From Petrolisthes cinctipes (taxonomy: Eukaryota; Arthropoda; Malacostraca; Decapoda; Porcellanidae): 64,000 nt of DNA. Made by a program: the position numbers and the translations under genes. This document shows positions 24,702-38,124 of this stretch, piece after piece. Within the stretch, counting starts at the first letter, position 1, and each line of letters opens with the position of its first letter. Under the pieces are notes generated by a model, which was not told the origin of the DNA, searched no databases, and saw only the letters and a program-made list of their open reading frames with translations. Location of the stretch: NCBI GenBank assembly GCA_033782935.1, contig JAWQEG010000526.1, forward strand, positions 335,501 to 399,500, read 5' to 3'.

Positions 24702-26028
24702 AGGCATGTACAGATTGCTTCTGGGACCCCAAAATATTGAATTTTCGGGTGTTTTGAGCCAGAATTTGAGATATAAACGGGTACAGAAGACGCATGCACA
24801 TATCGACTTTTGGGCACCTAAAAGATCGATTTTCAGTATGTTTTTGGCCTGTATTTTGAAAATACTCTAACACGGAGTAGGCATGTACAGATACCTTCTG
24901 GGACCTCTAAATATCGAATTTTCGGGTGTTTTGGGTCTGAATTTAAGATATCGATTTTTTGGCACCTAAAATGTCGATTTTTAGCATGTTTTTAGCCTAT
25001 ATTTTGAAAATATTCTAGCACTGTGTAGGCATGTACAGATTGCTTCTGGGACCCCAAAATATTGAATTTTCGGGTGTTTTGAGCCTGAATTTGAGATATA
25101 AACGGGTACAGAAGATACATGCACATATTGACTTTGGTCATCTAAAATATCGATTTTTAGCATGTTTTGGGCCTGTATTTTGAAAATACTCTAACACTGA
25201 GTAGGCATGTACAGATTGCTTCTGGGACCCCAAAATATTGAATTTTCGGGTGTTTTGAGCCTGAATTTGAGATATAAACGGGTACTGAAGATGCATGCAC
25301 ATATCGACTTTTGTGCACCTAAAAGATCGATTTACAATATGTTTTGAGCATGTATTTTGAAAATACTCTAACACGGAGTAGGCATGTAGAGATCGCTTCT
25401 GGGACCCCTAAATATCGAATTTTCGGGTGTTTTGGGACTGAATTTGAGATATCGACTTTTTGGCACCTAAAAGATCGATTTTTAGCATGTTTTTAGCCTA
25501 TATTTTGAAAATATTCTAGCACTGAGTAGGCATGTACAGATTGCTTCTGGGACCCCAAAATATTGAATTTTCAGGTGTTTTGAGCCAGAATTTGAGATAT
25601 AAACGGGTACAGAAGATACATGCACATATTGACTTTGGGCATCTTAAATATCGATTTTCAGCATGTTTTGGGCCTGTATTTTGAAAATACTCTAACACTG
25701 AGTAGGCATGTACAGATTGCTTCTGGGACCCCAAAATATTGAATTTTCGGGTGTTTTGAGCCTGAATTTGAGATATAAACGAGTACTGAAGATGCATGGA
25801 CATATCGACTTTTGGGCACATAAAAGATCGATTTTCAGTATGTTTTGAGCATGTATTTTGAAAATACTCTAACACGGAGTAGGCATGTACAGATCGCTTC
25901 TGGGACCCCTACATATCGAATTTTCGGGTGTTTTGGGACTGAATTTGAGATATCGACTTTTTGGCACCTAAAAGATCGATTTTTAGTATGTTTTTAGCCT
26001 ATATTTTGAAAATATTCTAGCACTGAGT
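24702..26028. repeat. 1,327-bp octamer higher-order unit, copy 2
   Basis: This is a direct tandem copy of 23,375-24,701 with the same eight-monomer order and the same diagnostic variants. A third, incomplete copy follows from 26,029 to 26,854 (its first five monomers, 826 bp). Confidence 0.9.
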
Positions 26029-27814
26029 AGGCATGTACAGATTGCTTCTGGGACCCCAAAATATTGAATTTTCGGGTGTTTTGAGCCAGAATTTGAGATA
26101 TAAACGGGTACAGAAGACGCATGCACATATCGACTTTTGGGCACCTAAAAGATCGATTTTCAGTATGTTTTTGGCCTGTATTTTGAAAATACTCTAACAC
26201 GGAGTAGGCATATACAGATACCTTCTGGGACCTCTAAATATCGAATTTTCGGGTGTTTTGGGTCTGAATTTAAGATATCGATTTTTTGGCACCTAAAATG
26301 TCGATTTTTAGCATGTTTTTAGCCTATATTTTGAAAATATTCTAGCACTGTGTAGGCATGTACAGATTGCTTCTGGGACCCCAAAATATTGAATTTTCGG
26401 GTGTTTTGAGCCTGAATTTGAGATATAAACGGGTACAGAAGATGCATGCGCATATTGACTTTGGGCATCTAAAATATCGATTTTTAGCATGTTTTGGGCC
26501 TGTATTTTGAAAATACTCTAACACTGAGTAGGCATGTACAGATTGCTTCTGGGACCCCAAAATATTGAATTTTCGGGTGTTTTGAGCCTGAATTTGAGAT
26601 ATAAACGGGTACTGAAGATGCATGCACATATCGACTTTTGTGCACCTAAAAGATCGATTTACAATATGTTTTGAGCATGTATTTTGAAAATACTCTAACA
26701 CGGAGTAGGCATGTACAGATCGCTTCTGGGACCCCTAAATATCGAATTTTCGGGTGTTTTGGGACTGAATTTGAGATATCGACTTATTGGCACCTAAAAG
26801 ATCGATTTTTAGCATGTTTTTAGCCTATATTTTGAAAATTATCTAGCACTGAGTAGGCATGTACAGATTGCTTCTGGGACCCCAAAATATTGAATTTTCG
26901 GGTGTTTTGAGCCTGAATTTGAGATATAAACGGGTACAGAAGATGCATGCACATATCGACTTTTGGGCACCTAAAAGATCGATTTTCAGTATGTTTTTGG
27001 CCTGTATTTTGAAAATACTCTAACACGGAGTAGGCATGTACAGATACCTTCTGGGACCTCTAAATATCGAATTTTCGGGTGTTTTGAGCCTGAATTTGAG
27101 ATATAAACGGGTACTGAAGATGCATGCACATATCGACTTTTGTGCACCTAAAAGATCGATTTTCAGTATGTTTTGAGCATGTATTTTGAAAATACTCTAA
27201 CACGGAGTAGGCATGTACAGATCGCTACTAGGACCCCTAAATATCGAATTTTCGGGTGTTTTGGGAATGAATTTGAGATATCGACTTTTTGGCACCTAAA
27301 AGATCGATTTTTAGCATGTTTTTAGCCTATATTTTGAAAATATTCTAGCACTGAGTAGGCATGTACAGATTGCTTCTGGGACCCCAAAATATTGAATTTT
27401 CGGGTGTTTTGAGCCTGAATTTGAGATATAAACGGGTACTGAAGATGCATGCACATATCGACTTTTGTGCACCTAAAAGATCGATTTTCAATATGTTTTG
27501 AGCATGTATTTTGAAAATACTCTAACACGGAGTAGGCATGTACAGATCGCTTCTGGGACCCCTAAATATCGAATTTTCGGGTGTTTTGGGACTGAATTTG
27601 AGATATCGACTCTTTGGCACCTAAAGGATCGATTTTTAGCATGTTTTTAGCCTATATTTTGAAAATATTCTAGCACTGAGTAGGCATGTACAGATTGCTT
27701 CTGGGACCCCAAAATATTGAATTTGCGGGTGTTTTGAGCCAGAATTTGAGATATAAACGGGTACAGAAGATACATGCACATATTGACTTTGGGCATCTAA
27801 AATATCGATTTTCA
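25160..27814. repeat. 2,655-bp tandem duplication, copy 1
   Basis: The block matches the sequence starting at 27,815. Shared private variants are CATGTAGAGATCGC (25,386 and 28,041), GATGCATGGACATATCG (25,792 and 28,447), GGCATATACAGATACC (26,207 and 28,862) and GATGCATGCGCATATTG (26,442 and 29,097). To its left the octamer copies differ, so the left limit is approximate. Confidence 0.88.
27032..27208. repeat. Hybrid c'/b monomer (177 bp)
   Basis: It has the same join as at 21,898. It follows a b monomer and precedes c, so the local unit is b, hybrid, c (177+177+148 = 502 bp). It is part of a duplicated block, and its copy is at 30,189. Confidence 0.85.
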
Positions 27815-30800
27815 GCATGTTTTGGGCCTGTATTTTGAAAATACTCTAACACTGAGTAGGCATGTACAGATTGCTTCTGGGACCCCAAAATATTGAATTT
27901 TCGGGTGTTTTGAGCCTGAATTTGAGATATAAACGGGTACTGAAGATGCATGCACATATCGACTTTTGTGCACCTAAAAGATCGATTTACAATATGTTTT
28001 GAGCATGTATTTTGAAAATACTCTAACACGGAGTAGGCATGTAGAGATCGCTTCTGGGACCCCTAAATATCGAATTTTCGGGTGTTTTGGGACTGAATTT
28101 GAGATATCGACTTTTTGGCACCTAAAAGATCGATTTTTAGCATGTTTTTAGCCTATATTTTGAAAATATTCTAGCACTGAGTAGGCATGTACAGATTGCT
28201 TCTGGGACCCCAAAATATTGAATTTTCAGGTGTTTTGAGCCAGAATTTGAGATATAAACGGGTACAGAAGATACATGCACATATTGACTTTGGGCATCTT
28301 AAATATCGATTTTCAGCATGTTTTGGGCCTGTATTTTGAAAATACTCTAACACTGAGTAGGCATGTACAGATTGCTTCTGGGACCCCAAAATATTGAATT
28401 TTCGGGTGTTTTGAGCCTGAATTTGAGATATAAACGAGTACTGAAGATGCATGGACATATCGACTTTTGGGCACATAAAAGATCGATTTTCAGTATGTTT
28501 TGAGCATGTATTTTGAAAATACTCTAACACGGAGTAGGCATGTACAGATCGCTTCTGGGACCCCTACATATCGAATTTTCGGGTGTTTTGGGACTGAATT
28601 TGAGATATCGACTTTTTGGCACCTAAAAGATCGATTTTTAGTATGTTTTTAGCCTATATTTTGAAAATATTCTAGCACTGAGTAGGCATGTACAGATTGC
28701 TTCTGGGACCCCAAAATATTGAATTTTCGGGTGTTTTGAGCCAGAATTTGAGATATAAACGGGTACAGAAGACGCATGCACATATCGACTTTTGGGCACC
28801 TAAAAGATCGATTTTCAGTATGTTTTTGGCCTGTATTTTGAAAATACTCTAACACGGAGTAGGCATATACAGATACCTTCTGGGACCTCTAAATATCGAA
28901 TTTTCGGGTGTTTTGGGTCTGAATTTAAGATATCGATTTTTTGGCACCTAAAATGTCGATTTTTAGCATGTTTTTAGCCTATATTTTGAAAATATTCTAG
29001 CACTGTGTAGGCATGTACAGATTGCTTCTGGGACCCCAAAATATTGAATTTTCGGGTGTTTTGAGCCTGAATTTGAGATATAAACGGGTACAGAAGATGC
29101 ATGCGCATATTGACTTTGGGCATCTAAAATATCGATTTTTAGCATGTTTTGGGCCTGTATTTTGAAAATACTCTAACACTGAGTAGGCATGTACAGATTG
29201 CTTCTGGGACCCCAAAATATTGAATTTTCGGGTGTTTTGAGCCTGAATTTGAGATATAAACGGGTACTGAAGATGCATGCACATATCGACTTTTGTGCAC
29301 CTAAAAGATCGATTTACAATATGTTTTGAGCATGTATTTTGAAAATACTCTAACACGGAGTAGGCATGTACAGATCGCTTCTGGGACCCCTAAATATCGA
29401 ATTTTCGGGTGTTTTGGGACTGAATTTGAGATATCGACTTATTGGCACCTAAAAGATCGATTTTTAGCATGTTTTTAGCCTATATTTTGAAAATATTCTA
29501 GCACTGAGTAGGCATGTACAGATTGCTTCTGGGACCCCAAAAAAATTGAATTTTCGGGTGTTTTGAGCCTGAATTTGAGATATAAACGGGTACAGAAGAT
29601 ACATGCACATATTGACTTTGGGCATCTAAAATATCGATTTTCAGCATGTTTTGGGCCTGTATTTTGAAAATACTCTAACACTGAGTAGGCATGTACAGAT
29701 TGCTTCTGGGACCCCAAAATATTGAATTTTCGGGTGTTTTGAGCCTGAATTTGAGATATAAACGGGTACTGAAGATGCATGCACATATCGACTTTTGGGC
29801 ACCTAAAAGATCGATTTTCAGTATGTTTTGAGCATGTATTTTGAAAATACTCTAACACGGAGTAGGCATGTACAGATCGCTTCTGGGACCCCTAAATATC
29901 GAATTTTCGGGTGTTTTGGGACTGAATTTGAGATATCGACTCTTTGGCACCTAAAGGATCGATTTTTAGCATGTTTTTAGCCTATATTTTGAAAATTATC
30001 TAGCACTGAGTAGGCATGTACAGATTGCTTCTGGGACCCCAAAATATTGAATTTTCGGGTGTTTTGAGCCTGAATTTGAGATATAAACGGGTACAGAAGA
30101 TGCATGCACATATCGACTTTTGGGCACCTAAAAGATCGATTTTCAGTATGTTTTTGGCCTGTATTTTGAAAATACTCTAACACGGAGTAGGCATGTACAG
30201 ATACCTTCTGGGACCTCTAAATATCGAATTTTCGGGTGTTTTGAGCCTGAATTTGAGATATAAACGGGTACTGAAGATGCATGCACATATCGACTTTTGT
30301 GCACCTAAAAGATCGATTTTCAGTATGTTTTGAGCATGTATTTTGAAAATACTCTAACACGGAGTAGGCATGTACAGATCGCTACTAGGACCCCTAAATA
30401 TCGAATTTTCGGGTGTTTTGGGAATGAATTTGAGATATCGACTTTTTGGCACCTAAAAGATCGATTTTTAGCATGTTTTTAGCCTATATTTTGAAAATAT
30501 TCTAGCACTGAGTAGGCATGTACAGATTGCTTCTGGGACCCCAAAATATTGAATTTTCGGGTGTTTTGAGCCTGAATTTGAGATATAAACGGGTACTGAA
30601 GATGCATGCACATATCGACTTTTGTGCACCTAAAAGATCGATTTTCAATATGTTTTGAGCATGTATTTTGAAAATACTCTAACACGGAGTAGGCATGTAC
30701 AGATCGCTTCTGGGACCCCTAAATATCGAATTTTCGGGTGTTTTGGGACTGAATTTGAGATATCGACTCTTTGGCACCTAAAGGATCGATTTTTAGCATG

Positions 30801-30971
30801 TTTTTAGCCTATATTTTGAAAATATTCTAGCACTGAGTAGGCATGTACAGATTGCTTCTGGGACCCCAAAATATTGAATTTGCGGGTGTTTTGAGCCAGA
30901 ATTTGAGATATAAACGGGTACAGAAGATACATGCACATATTGACTTTGGGCATCTAAAATATCGATTTTCA
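27815..30971. repeat. 2,655-bp tandem duplication, copy 2 with one extra trimer
   Basis: The offset to copy 1 is 2,655 bp up to 29,510 and 3,157 bp from 30,012 on. The extra 502-bp unit at 29,510-30,011 is an a-b-c trimer with one added A in a run of seven A near 29,537. Matching continues to about 31,110, where GGGCACC replaces the GTGCACC variant of copy 1. Confidence 0.87.
30189..30365. repeat. Hybrid c'/b monomer (177 bp)
   Basis: This is the duplicate of the hybrid at 27,032, at an offset of 3,157 bp. The downstream c monomer in both copies carries the private variant GATCGCTACTAGGACCCC. Confidence 0.85.
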
Positions 30972-31664
30972 GCATGTTTTGGGCCTGTATTTTGAAAATA
31001 CTCTAACACTGAGTAGGCATGTACAGATTGCTTCTGGGACCCCAAAATATTGAATTTTCGGGTGTTTTGAGCCTGAATTTGAGATATAAACGGGTACTGA
31101 AGATGCATGCACATATCGACTTTTGGGCACCTAAAAGATCGATTTTCAGTATGTTTTGAGCATGTATTTTGAAAATACTCTAACACGGAGTAGGCATGTA
31201 CAGATCGCTTCTGGGACCCCTACATATCGAATTTTCGGGTGTTTTGGGACTGAATTTGAGATATCGACTTTTTGGCACCTAAAAGATCGATTTTTAGCAT
31301 GTTTTTAGCCTATATTTTGAAAATATTCTAGCACTGAGTAGGCATGTACAGATTGCTTCTGGGACCCCAAAATATTGAATTTTCGGGTGTTTTGAGCCTG
31401 AATTTGAGATATAAACGGGTACAGAAGATACATGCACATATCTACTTTTGTGCACCTAAAAGATCGATTTTCAGTATGTTTTGAGCATGTATTTTGAAAA
31501 TACTCTAACACGGAGAAGGCATGTACAGATCGCTTCTTGGACCCCTAAATATCGAATTTTCGGGTGTTTTGGGACTGAATTTGAGATATCGACTTTTTGG
31601 CACCTAAAAGATCGATTTTTAGCATGTTTTTAGCCTATATTTTGAAAATATTCTAGCACTGAGT

Positions 31665-32490
31665 AGGCATGTACAGATTGCTTCTGGGACCCCAAAATAT
31701 TAAATTTTCGGGTGTTTTGAGCCAGAATTTGAGATATAAACGGGTACAGAAGATATATGCACATATTGACTTTGGGCATCTAAAATATCGATTTTCAGCA
31801 TGTTTTGGGCCTGAATTTTGAAAATACTCTAACACTGAGTAGGCATGTACAGATTGCTTCTGGGACCCCAAAATATTGAATTTTCGCGTGTTTTGAGCCT
31901 GAATTTGAGATATAAACGGGTACTGAAGATGCATGCACATATCGACTTTTGTGCACCTATAAGATCGATTTTCAGTATGTTTTGAGCATGAATTTTGAAA
32001 ATACTCTAACACGGAGTAGGCATGTACAGATCGCTTCTGGGACCCCTAAATATCGAATTTTCGGGTGTTTTGGGACTGAATTTGAGATATCGACTTTTTG
32101 GCACCTAAAAGATAGAATTTTAGCATGTTTTTAGCCTATATTTTGAAAATATTCTGGCACTGAGTAGGCATGTACAGATTGCTTTTGGGACCCCAAAATA
32201 TTGAATTTTCGGGTGTTTTGAGCCAGAATTTGAGATATAAACGGGTACAGAAGACGCATGCACATATCGACTTTTGGGCACCTAAAAGATCGATTTTCAG
32301 TATGTTTTTGGCCTGTATTTTGAAAATACTCTAACACGGAGTAGGCATGTACAGATACCTTCTGGGACCTCTAAATATCGAATTTTCGGGTGTTTTGGGT
32401 CTGAATTTAAGATATCGATTTTTTGGCACCTAAAATGTCGATTTTTAGCATGTTTTTAGCCTATATTTTGAAAATATTCTAGCACTGTGT
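31665..32490. repeat. 826-bp pentamer unit
   Basis: The order is a, b, c, b, c' (501+325 bp). It carries private variants also found in the units at 34,468, 35,294 and 38,125: AATATTAAATTTTCGG in a, GAATTTTCGCGTG in b, and GATTGCTTTTGGGACC in the second b. Confidence 0.85.
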
Positions 32491-33168
32491 AGGCATGTAC
32501 AGATTGCTTCTGGGACCCCAAAATATTGAATTTTCGGGTGTTTTGAGCCAGAATTTGAGATATAAACGGGTACAGAAGATACATGCACATATTGACTTTG
32601 GGCATCTAAAATATCGATTTTTAGCATGTTTTGGGCCTGTATTTTGAAAATACTCTAACACTGAGTAGGCATGTACAGATTGCTTCTGGGACCCCAAAAT
32701 ATTGAATTTTCGGGTGTTTTGAGCCTGAATTTGAGATATAAACGGGTACTGAAGATGCATGCACTTATCGACTTTTGTGCACCTAAAAGATCGATTTACA
32801 ATATGTTTTGAGCATGTATTTTGAAAATACTCTAACACGGAGTAGGCATGTACAGATCGCTTCTGGGACCCCTAAATATCGAATTTTCGGGTGTTTTGGG
32901 ACTGAATTTGAGATATCGACTTTTTGGCACCTAAAAGATCGATTTTTAGCATGTTTTAAGCCTATATTTTGAAAATATTCTAGCACTGAGTAGGCATGTA
33001 CAGATTGCTTCTGGGATCCCAAAATATTGAATTTTCGGGTGTTTTGAGCCTGAATTTGAGATATAAACGGGTACAGAAGATGCATGCACATATCGACTTT
33101 TGGGCACCTAAAAGATCGATTTTCAGTATGTTTTTGGCCTGTATTTTGAAAATACTCTAACACGGAGT

Positions 33169-33345
33169 AGGCATGTACAGATACCTTCTGGGACCTCTAA
33201 ATATCGAATTTTCGGGTGTTTTGAGCCTGAATTTGAGATATAAACGGGTACTGAAGATGCATGCACATATCGACTTTTGTGCACGTAAAAGATCGATTTT
33301 CAGTATGTTTTGAGCATGTATTTTGAAAATACTCTAACACGGAGT
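33169..33345. repeat. Hybrid c'/b monomer (177 bp)
   Basis: This is a fourth occurrence of the same c'/b join. It shares GCACGTAAAAGATCG and a downstream GATCGCTACTGGGACC with the hybrid region near 22 kb, which suggests common descent with that copy. Confidence 0.82.
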
Positions 33346-34171
33346 AGGCATGTACAGATCGCTACTGGGACCCCTAAATATCGAATTTTCGGGTGTTTTG
33401 GGACTGAATTTGAGATATCGACTTTTTGGCACCTAAAAGATCGATTTTTAGCATGTTTTTAGCCTATATTTTGAAAATATTCTAGCACTGAGTAGGCATG
33501 TACAGATTGCTTCTGGGACCCCAAAATATTGAATTTTCGGGTGTTTTGAGCCAGAATTTGAGATATAAACGGGTACAGAAGATACATGCACATATTGACT
33601 TTTGGGCACCTAAAAGATCGATTTTCAGTATGTTTTTGGCCTGTATTATGAAAATACTCTAACACTGAGTAGGCATGTACAGATACCTTCTGGGACCTCT
33701 AAATATCGAATTTTCGGGTGTTTAGGGTCTGAATTTAAGATATCGATTTTTTGGCACCTAAAATGTCGATTTTTAACATGTTTCTAGCCTATATTTTGAA
33801 AATATTCTAGCACTGTGTAGGCATGTACAGATTGCTTCTGGGACCCCAAAATATTGAATTTTCGGGTGTTTTGAGCCTGAATTTGAGATATAAACGGGTA
33901 CAGAAGATACATGCACATATTGACTTTGGGCATCTAAAATATCGATTTTTAGCATGTTTTGGGCCTGTATTTTGAAAATACTCTAACACTGAGTAGGCAT
34001 GTACAGATTGCTTCTGGGACCCCAAAATATTGAATTTTCGGGTGTTTTGAGCCTGAATTTGAGATATAAACGGGTACTAAAGATGCATGCACATATCGAC
34101 TTTTGTGCACCTAAAAGATCGATTTTCAGTATCTTTTGAGCATGTATTTTGAAAATACTCTAACACGGAGT

Positions 34172-34467
34172 AGGCATGTACAGATCGCTTCTGGGACCCC
34201 TACATATCGAATTTTCGGGTGTTTTGGCACTGAATTTAAGATATCGACTTTTTGGCACCTAAAAGATCGATTTTTAGCATGTTTTTAGCCTATATTTTGA
34301 AAATATTCTAGCACTGAGTAGGCATGTACAGATCGCTTCTGGGACCCCTAAATATCGAATTTTCGGGTGTTTTGGGACTGAATTTGAGATATCGACTTTT
34401 TGGCACCTAAAAGATCGATTTTTAGCATGTTTTTAGCCTATATTTTGAAAATATTCAAGCACTGAGT
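34172..34467. repeat. Two adjacent c monomers (148 + 148 bp)
   Basis: Landmarks at 34,172, 34,320 and 34,468 bound two short monomers in a row. The a and b monomers that normally separate them are absent. This is the product expected from exchange between c monomers two positions out of register, or from a 353-bp deletion. Confidence 0.85.
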
Positions 34468-35293
34468 AGGCATGTACAGATTGCTTCTGGGAACCCAAAA
34501 TATTAAATTTTCGGGTGTTTTGAGCCTGAATTTGAGATATAAACGGGTACAGAAGATACATGCACATATTGACTTTGGGCATCTAAAATATCGATTTTCA
34601 GCATGTTTTCGGCCTGAATTTTGAAAATACTCTAACACTGAGTAGGCATGTACAGATTGCTTCTGGGACCCCAAAATAATGAATTTTCGCGTGTTTTGAG
34701 CCTGAATTTGAGATATAAACGGGTACTGAAGATGCATGGACATATCGACTTTTGTGCACCTAAAAGATCGATTTTCAGTATGTTTTGAGCATGAATTTTG
34801 AAAATACTCTAACACGGAGTAGGCATGTACAGATCGCTTCTGGGACCCCTAAATATCGAATTTTCGGGTGTTTTGGGACTGAATTTGAGATATCGACTTT
34901 TTGGCACCTAAAAGATCGAATTTTAGCATGTTTTTAGCCTATATTTTGAAAATATTCTGGCACTGAGTAGGCATGTACAGATTGCTTTTGGGACCCCAAA
35001 ATATTGAATTTTCGGGTGTTTTGAGCCAGAATTTGAGATATAAACGGGTACAGAAGACGCATGCACATATCGACTTTTGGGCACCTAAAAGATCGATTTT
35101 CAGTATGTTTTGGGCCTGAATTTTGAAAATACTCTAACACGGAGTAGGCATGTACAGATCGCTTCTGGGACCCCTAAATATCGAATTTTCGGGTGTTTTG
35201 GGACTGAATTTGAGATATCGACTTTTTGGCACCTAAAAGATCGATTTTTAGCATGTTTTTAGCCTATATTTTGAAAATATTCTAGCACTGAGT
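34468..35293. repeat. 826-bp pentamer unit, tandem copy 1
   Basis: Unit a, b, c, b, c, repeated directly at 35,294. It shares AATATTAAATTTTCGG, GAATTTTCGCGTG, GATGCATGGACATATCG, AGATCGAATTTTAGC and GATTGCTTTTGGGACC with the next copy. Its fourth monomer ends in a TTTTGGGCCTGAATTTTG spacer where the next copy has TTTTTGGCCTGTATTTTG. Confidence 0.88.
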
Positions 35294-36119
35294 AGGCATG
35301 TACAGATTGCTTCTGGGACCCCAAAATATTAAATTTTCGGGTGTTTTGAGCCTGAATTTGAGATATAAACGGGTACAGAAGATACATGCACATATTGACT
35401 TTGGGCATCTAAAATATCGATTTTCAGCATGTTTTGGGCCTGAATTTTGAAAATACTCTAACACTGAGTAGGCATGTACAGATTGCTTCTGGGACCCCAA
35501 AATATTGAATTTTCGCGTGTTTTGAGCCTGAATTTGAGATATAAACGGGTACTGAAGATGCATGGACATATCGACTTTTGTGCACCTAAAAGATCGATTT
35601 TCAGTATGTTTTGAGCATGAATTTTGAAAATACTCTAACACGGAGTAGGCATGTACAGATCGCTTCTGGGACCCCTAAATATCGAATTTTCGGGTGTTTT
35701 GGGACTGAATTTGAGATATCGACTTTTTGGCACCTAAAAGATCGAATTTTAGCATGTTTTTAGCCTATATTTTGAAAATATTCTGGCACTGAGTAGGCAT
35801 GTACAGATTGCTTTTGGGACCCCAAAATATTGAATTTTCGGGTGTTTTGAGCCAGAATTTGAGATATAAACGGGTACAGAAGACGCATGCACATATCGAC
35901 TTTTGGGCACCTAAAAGATCGATTTTCAGTATGTTTTTGGCCTGTATTTTGAAAATACTCTAACACGGAGTAGGCATGTACAGATCGCTTCTGGGACCCC
36001 TAAATATCGAATTTTCGGGTGTTTTGGGACTGAATTTGAGATATCGACTTTTTGGCACCTAAAAGATCGATTTTTAGCATGTTTTTAGCCTATATTTTGA
36101 AAATATTCTAGCACTGAGT
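35294..36119. repeat. 826-bp pentamer unit, tandem copy 2
   Basis: This is a direct copy of 34,468-35,293 with the same private variants and exact length. From 36,120 the array returns to plain trimers. Confidence 0.88.
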
Positions 36120-38124
36120 AGGCATGTACAGATTGCTTCTGGGACCCCAAAATATTGAATTTTCGGGTGTTTTGAGCCTGAATTTGAAATATAAACGGGT
36201 ACAGAAGATACATGCACATATTGACTTTGGGCACCAAAAATATCGATTTTCAGCATGTTTTGGGCCTGAATTTTGAAAATACTCTAACACGGAGTAGGCA
36301 TGTACAGATCGCTTCTGGGACCACAAAATATCGAATTTTTGGGTGTTTAGGGCCAGAATTTGAGATATAAACGTGTACAGAAGATGCATGCACATATCGA
36401 CTTTTGGGCACCTAAAAGATCGATTTTCAGTATGTTTTGAGCATGTATTTTGAAAATACTCTAACACAGAGTAGGCATGTACAGATCGCTTCTGGGACCC
36501 CTAAATATCGAATTTTCGGGTGTTTTGGGACTGAATTTGAGATATCGACTTTTTGGCACCTAAAAGATCGATTTTTAGCATGTTTTTAGCCTATATTTTG
36601 AAAATATTCTAGCACTGAGTAGGCATGTACAGATTGCTTCTGGGACCCCAAAATATTGAATTTTCGGGTGTTTTGAGCCAGAATTTGAGATATAAACGGG
36701 TACAGAAGATACATGCACATATTGACTTTGGGCATCTAAAATATCGATTTTCAGCATGTTTTGGGCCTGTATTTTGAAAATACTCTAACACTGAGTAGGC
36801 ATGTACAGATTGCTTCTGGGACCCCAAAATATTGAATTTTTGGGTGTTTTGAGCCTGAATTTGAGATATAAACGGGTACTGAAGATGCATGCACATATCG
36901 ACTTTTGTGCACCTAAAAGATCGATTTTCAGTATGTTTTGAGCATGTATTTTGAAAATACTCTAACACGGAGTAGGCATGTACAGATCGCTTCTGGGACC
37001 CCTAAATATCGAATTTTCGGGTGTTTTGGGACTGAATTTGAGATATCGACTTTTTGGCACCTAAAAGATCGATTTTTAGCATGTTTTTAGCCTATATTTT
37101 GAAAATATTCTAGCACTGAGTAGGCATGTACAGATTGCTTCTGGGACCCCAAAATATTGAATTTTCGGGTGTTTTGACCCAGAATTTGAGATATAAACGG
37201 GTACAGAAGATGCATGCACATATCGACTTTTGGGCACCTAAAAGATCGATTTTCAGTATGTTTTTGGCCTGTATTTTGAAAATACTCTAACACGGAGTAG
37301 GCATGTACAGATTGCTTCTGGGACCCCAAAATATTGAATTTTCGGGTGTTTTGAGCCTGATTTTGAGATATAAACGGGTACTAAAGATGCATGCACATAT
37401 CGACTTTTGTGCACCTAAAAGATCGATTTTCAGTATGTTTTGAGCATGTATTTTGAAAATACTCTAACACGGAGTAGGCATATACAGATCGCTTCTGGGA
37501 CCCCTAAATATCGAATTTTCGGGTGTTTTGGGACTGAATTTGAGATATCGACTTTTTGGCACCTAAAAGATCGATTTTTAGCATGTTTTTAGCCTATATT
37601 TTGAAAATATTCTAGCACTGAGTAGGCATGTACAGATTGCTTCTGGAACCCCAAAATATTGAATTTTCGGGTGTTTTGAGCCTGAATTTGAGATATAAAC
37701 GGGTACAGAAGATACATGCACATATTGACTTTGGGCACCAAAAATATCGATTTCCAGCATGTTTTGGGCCTGAATTTTGAAAATACTCTAACACGTAGTA
37801 GGCATGTACAGATCGCTTCTGGGACCCCAAAATATCGAATTTTCGGGTGTTTAGGGCCAGAATTTGAGATATAAACGTGTACAGAAGATGCATGCACATA
37901 TCGACTTTTGGGCACCTAAAAGATCGATTTTCAGTATGTTTTTGGCCTGTATTTTGAAAATACTCTAACACGGAGTAGGCATGTACAGATCGCTTCTGGG
38001 ACCCCTAAATATCGAATTTTCGGGTGTTTTGGGACTGAATTTGAGATATCGACTTTTTGGCACCTAAAAGAATGATTTTTAGCATGTTTTTAGCCTATAT
38101 TTTGAAAATATTCTAGCACTGAGT

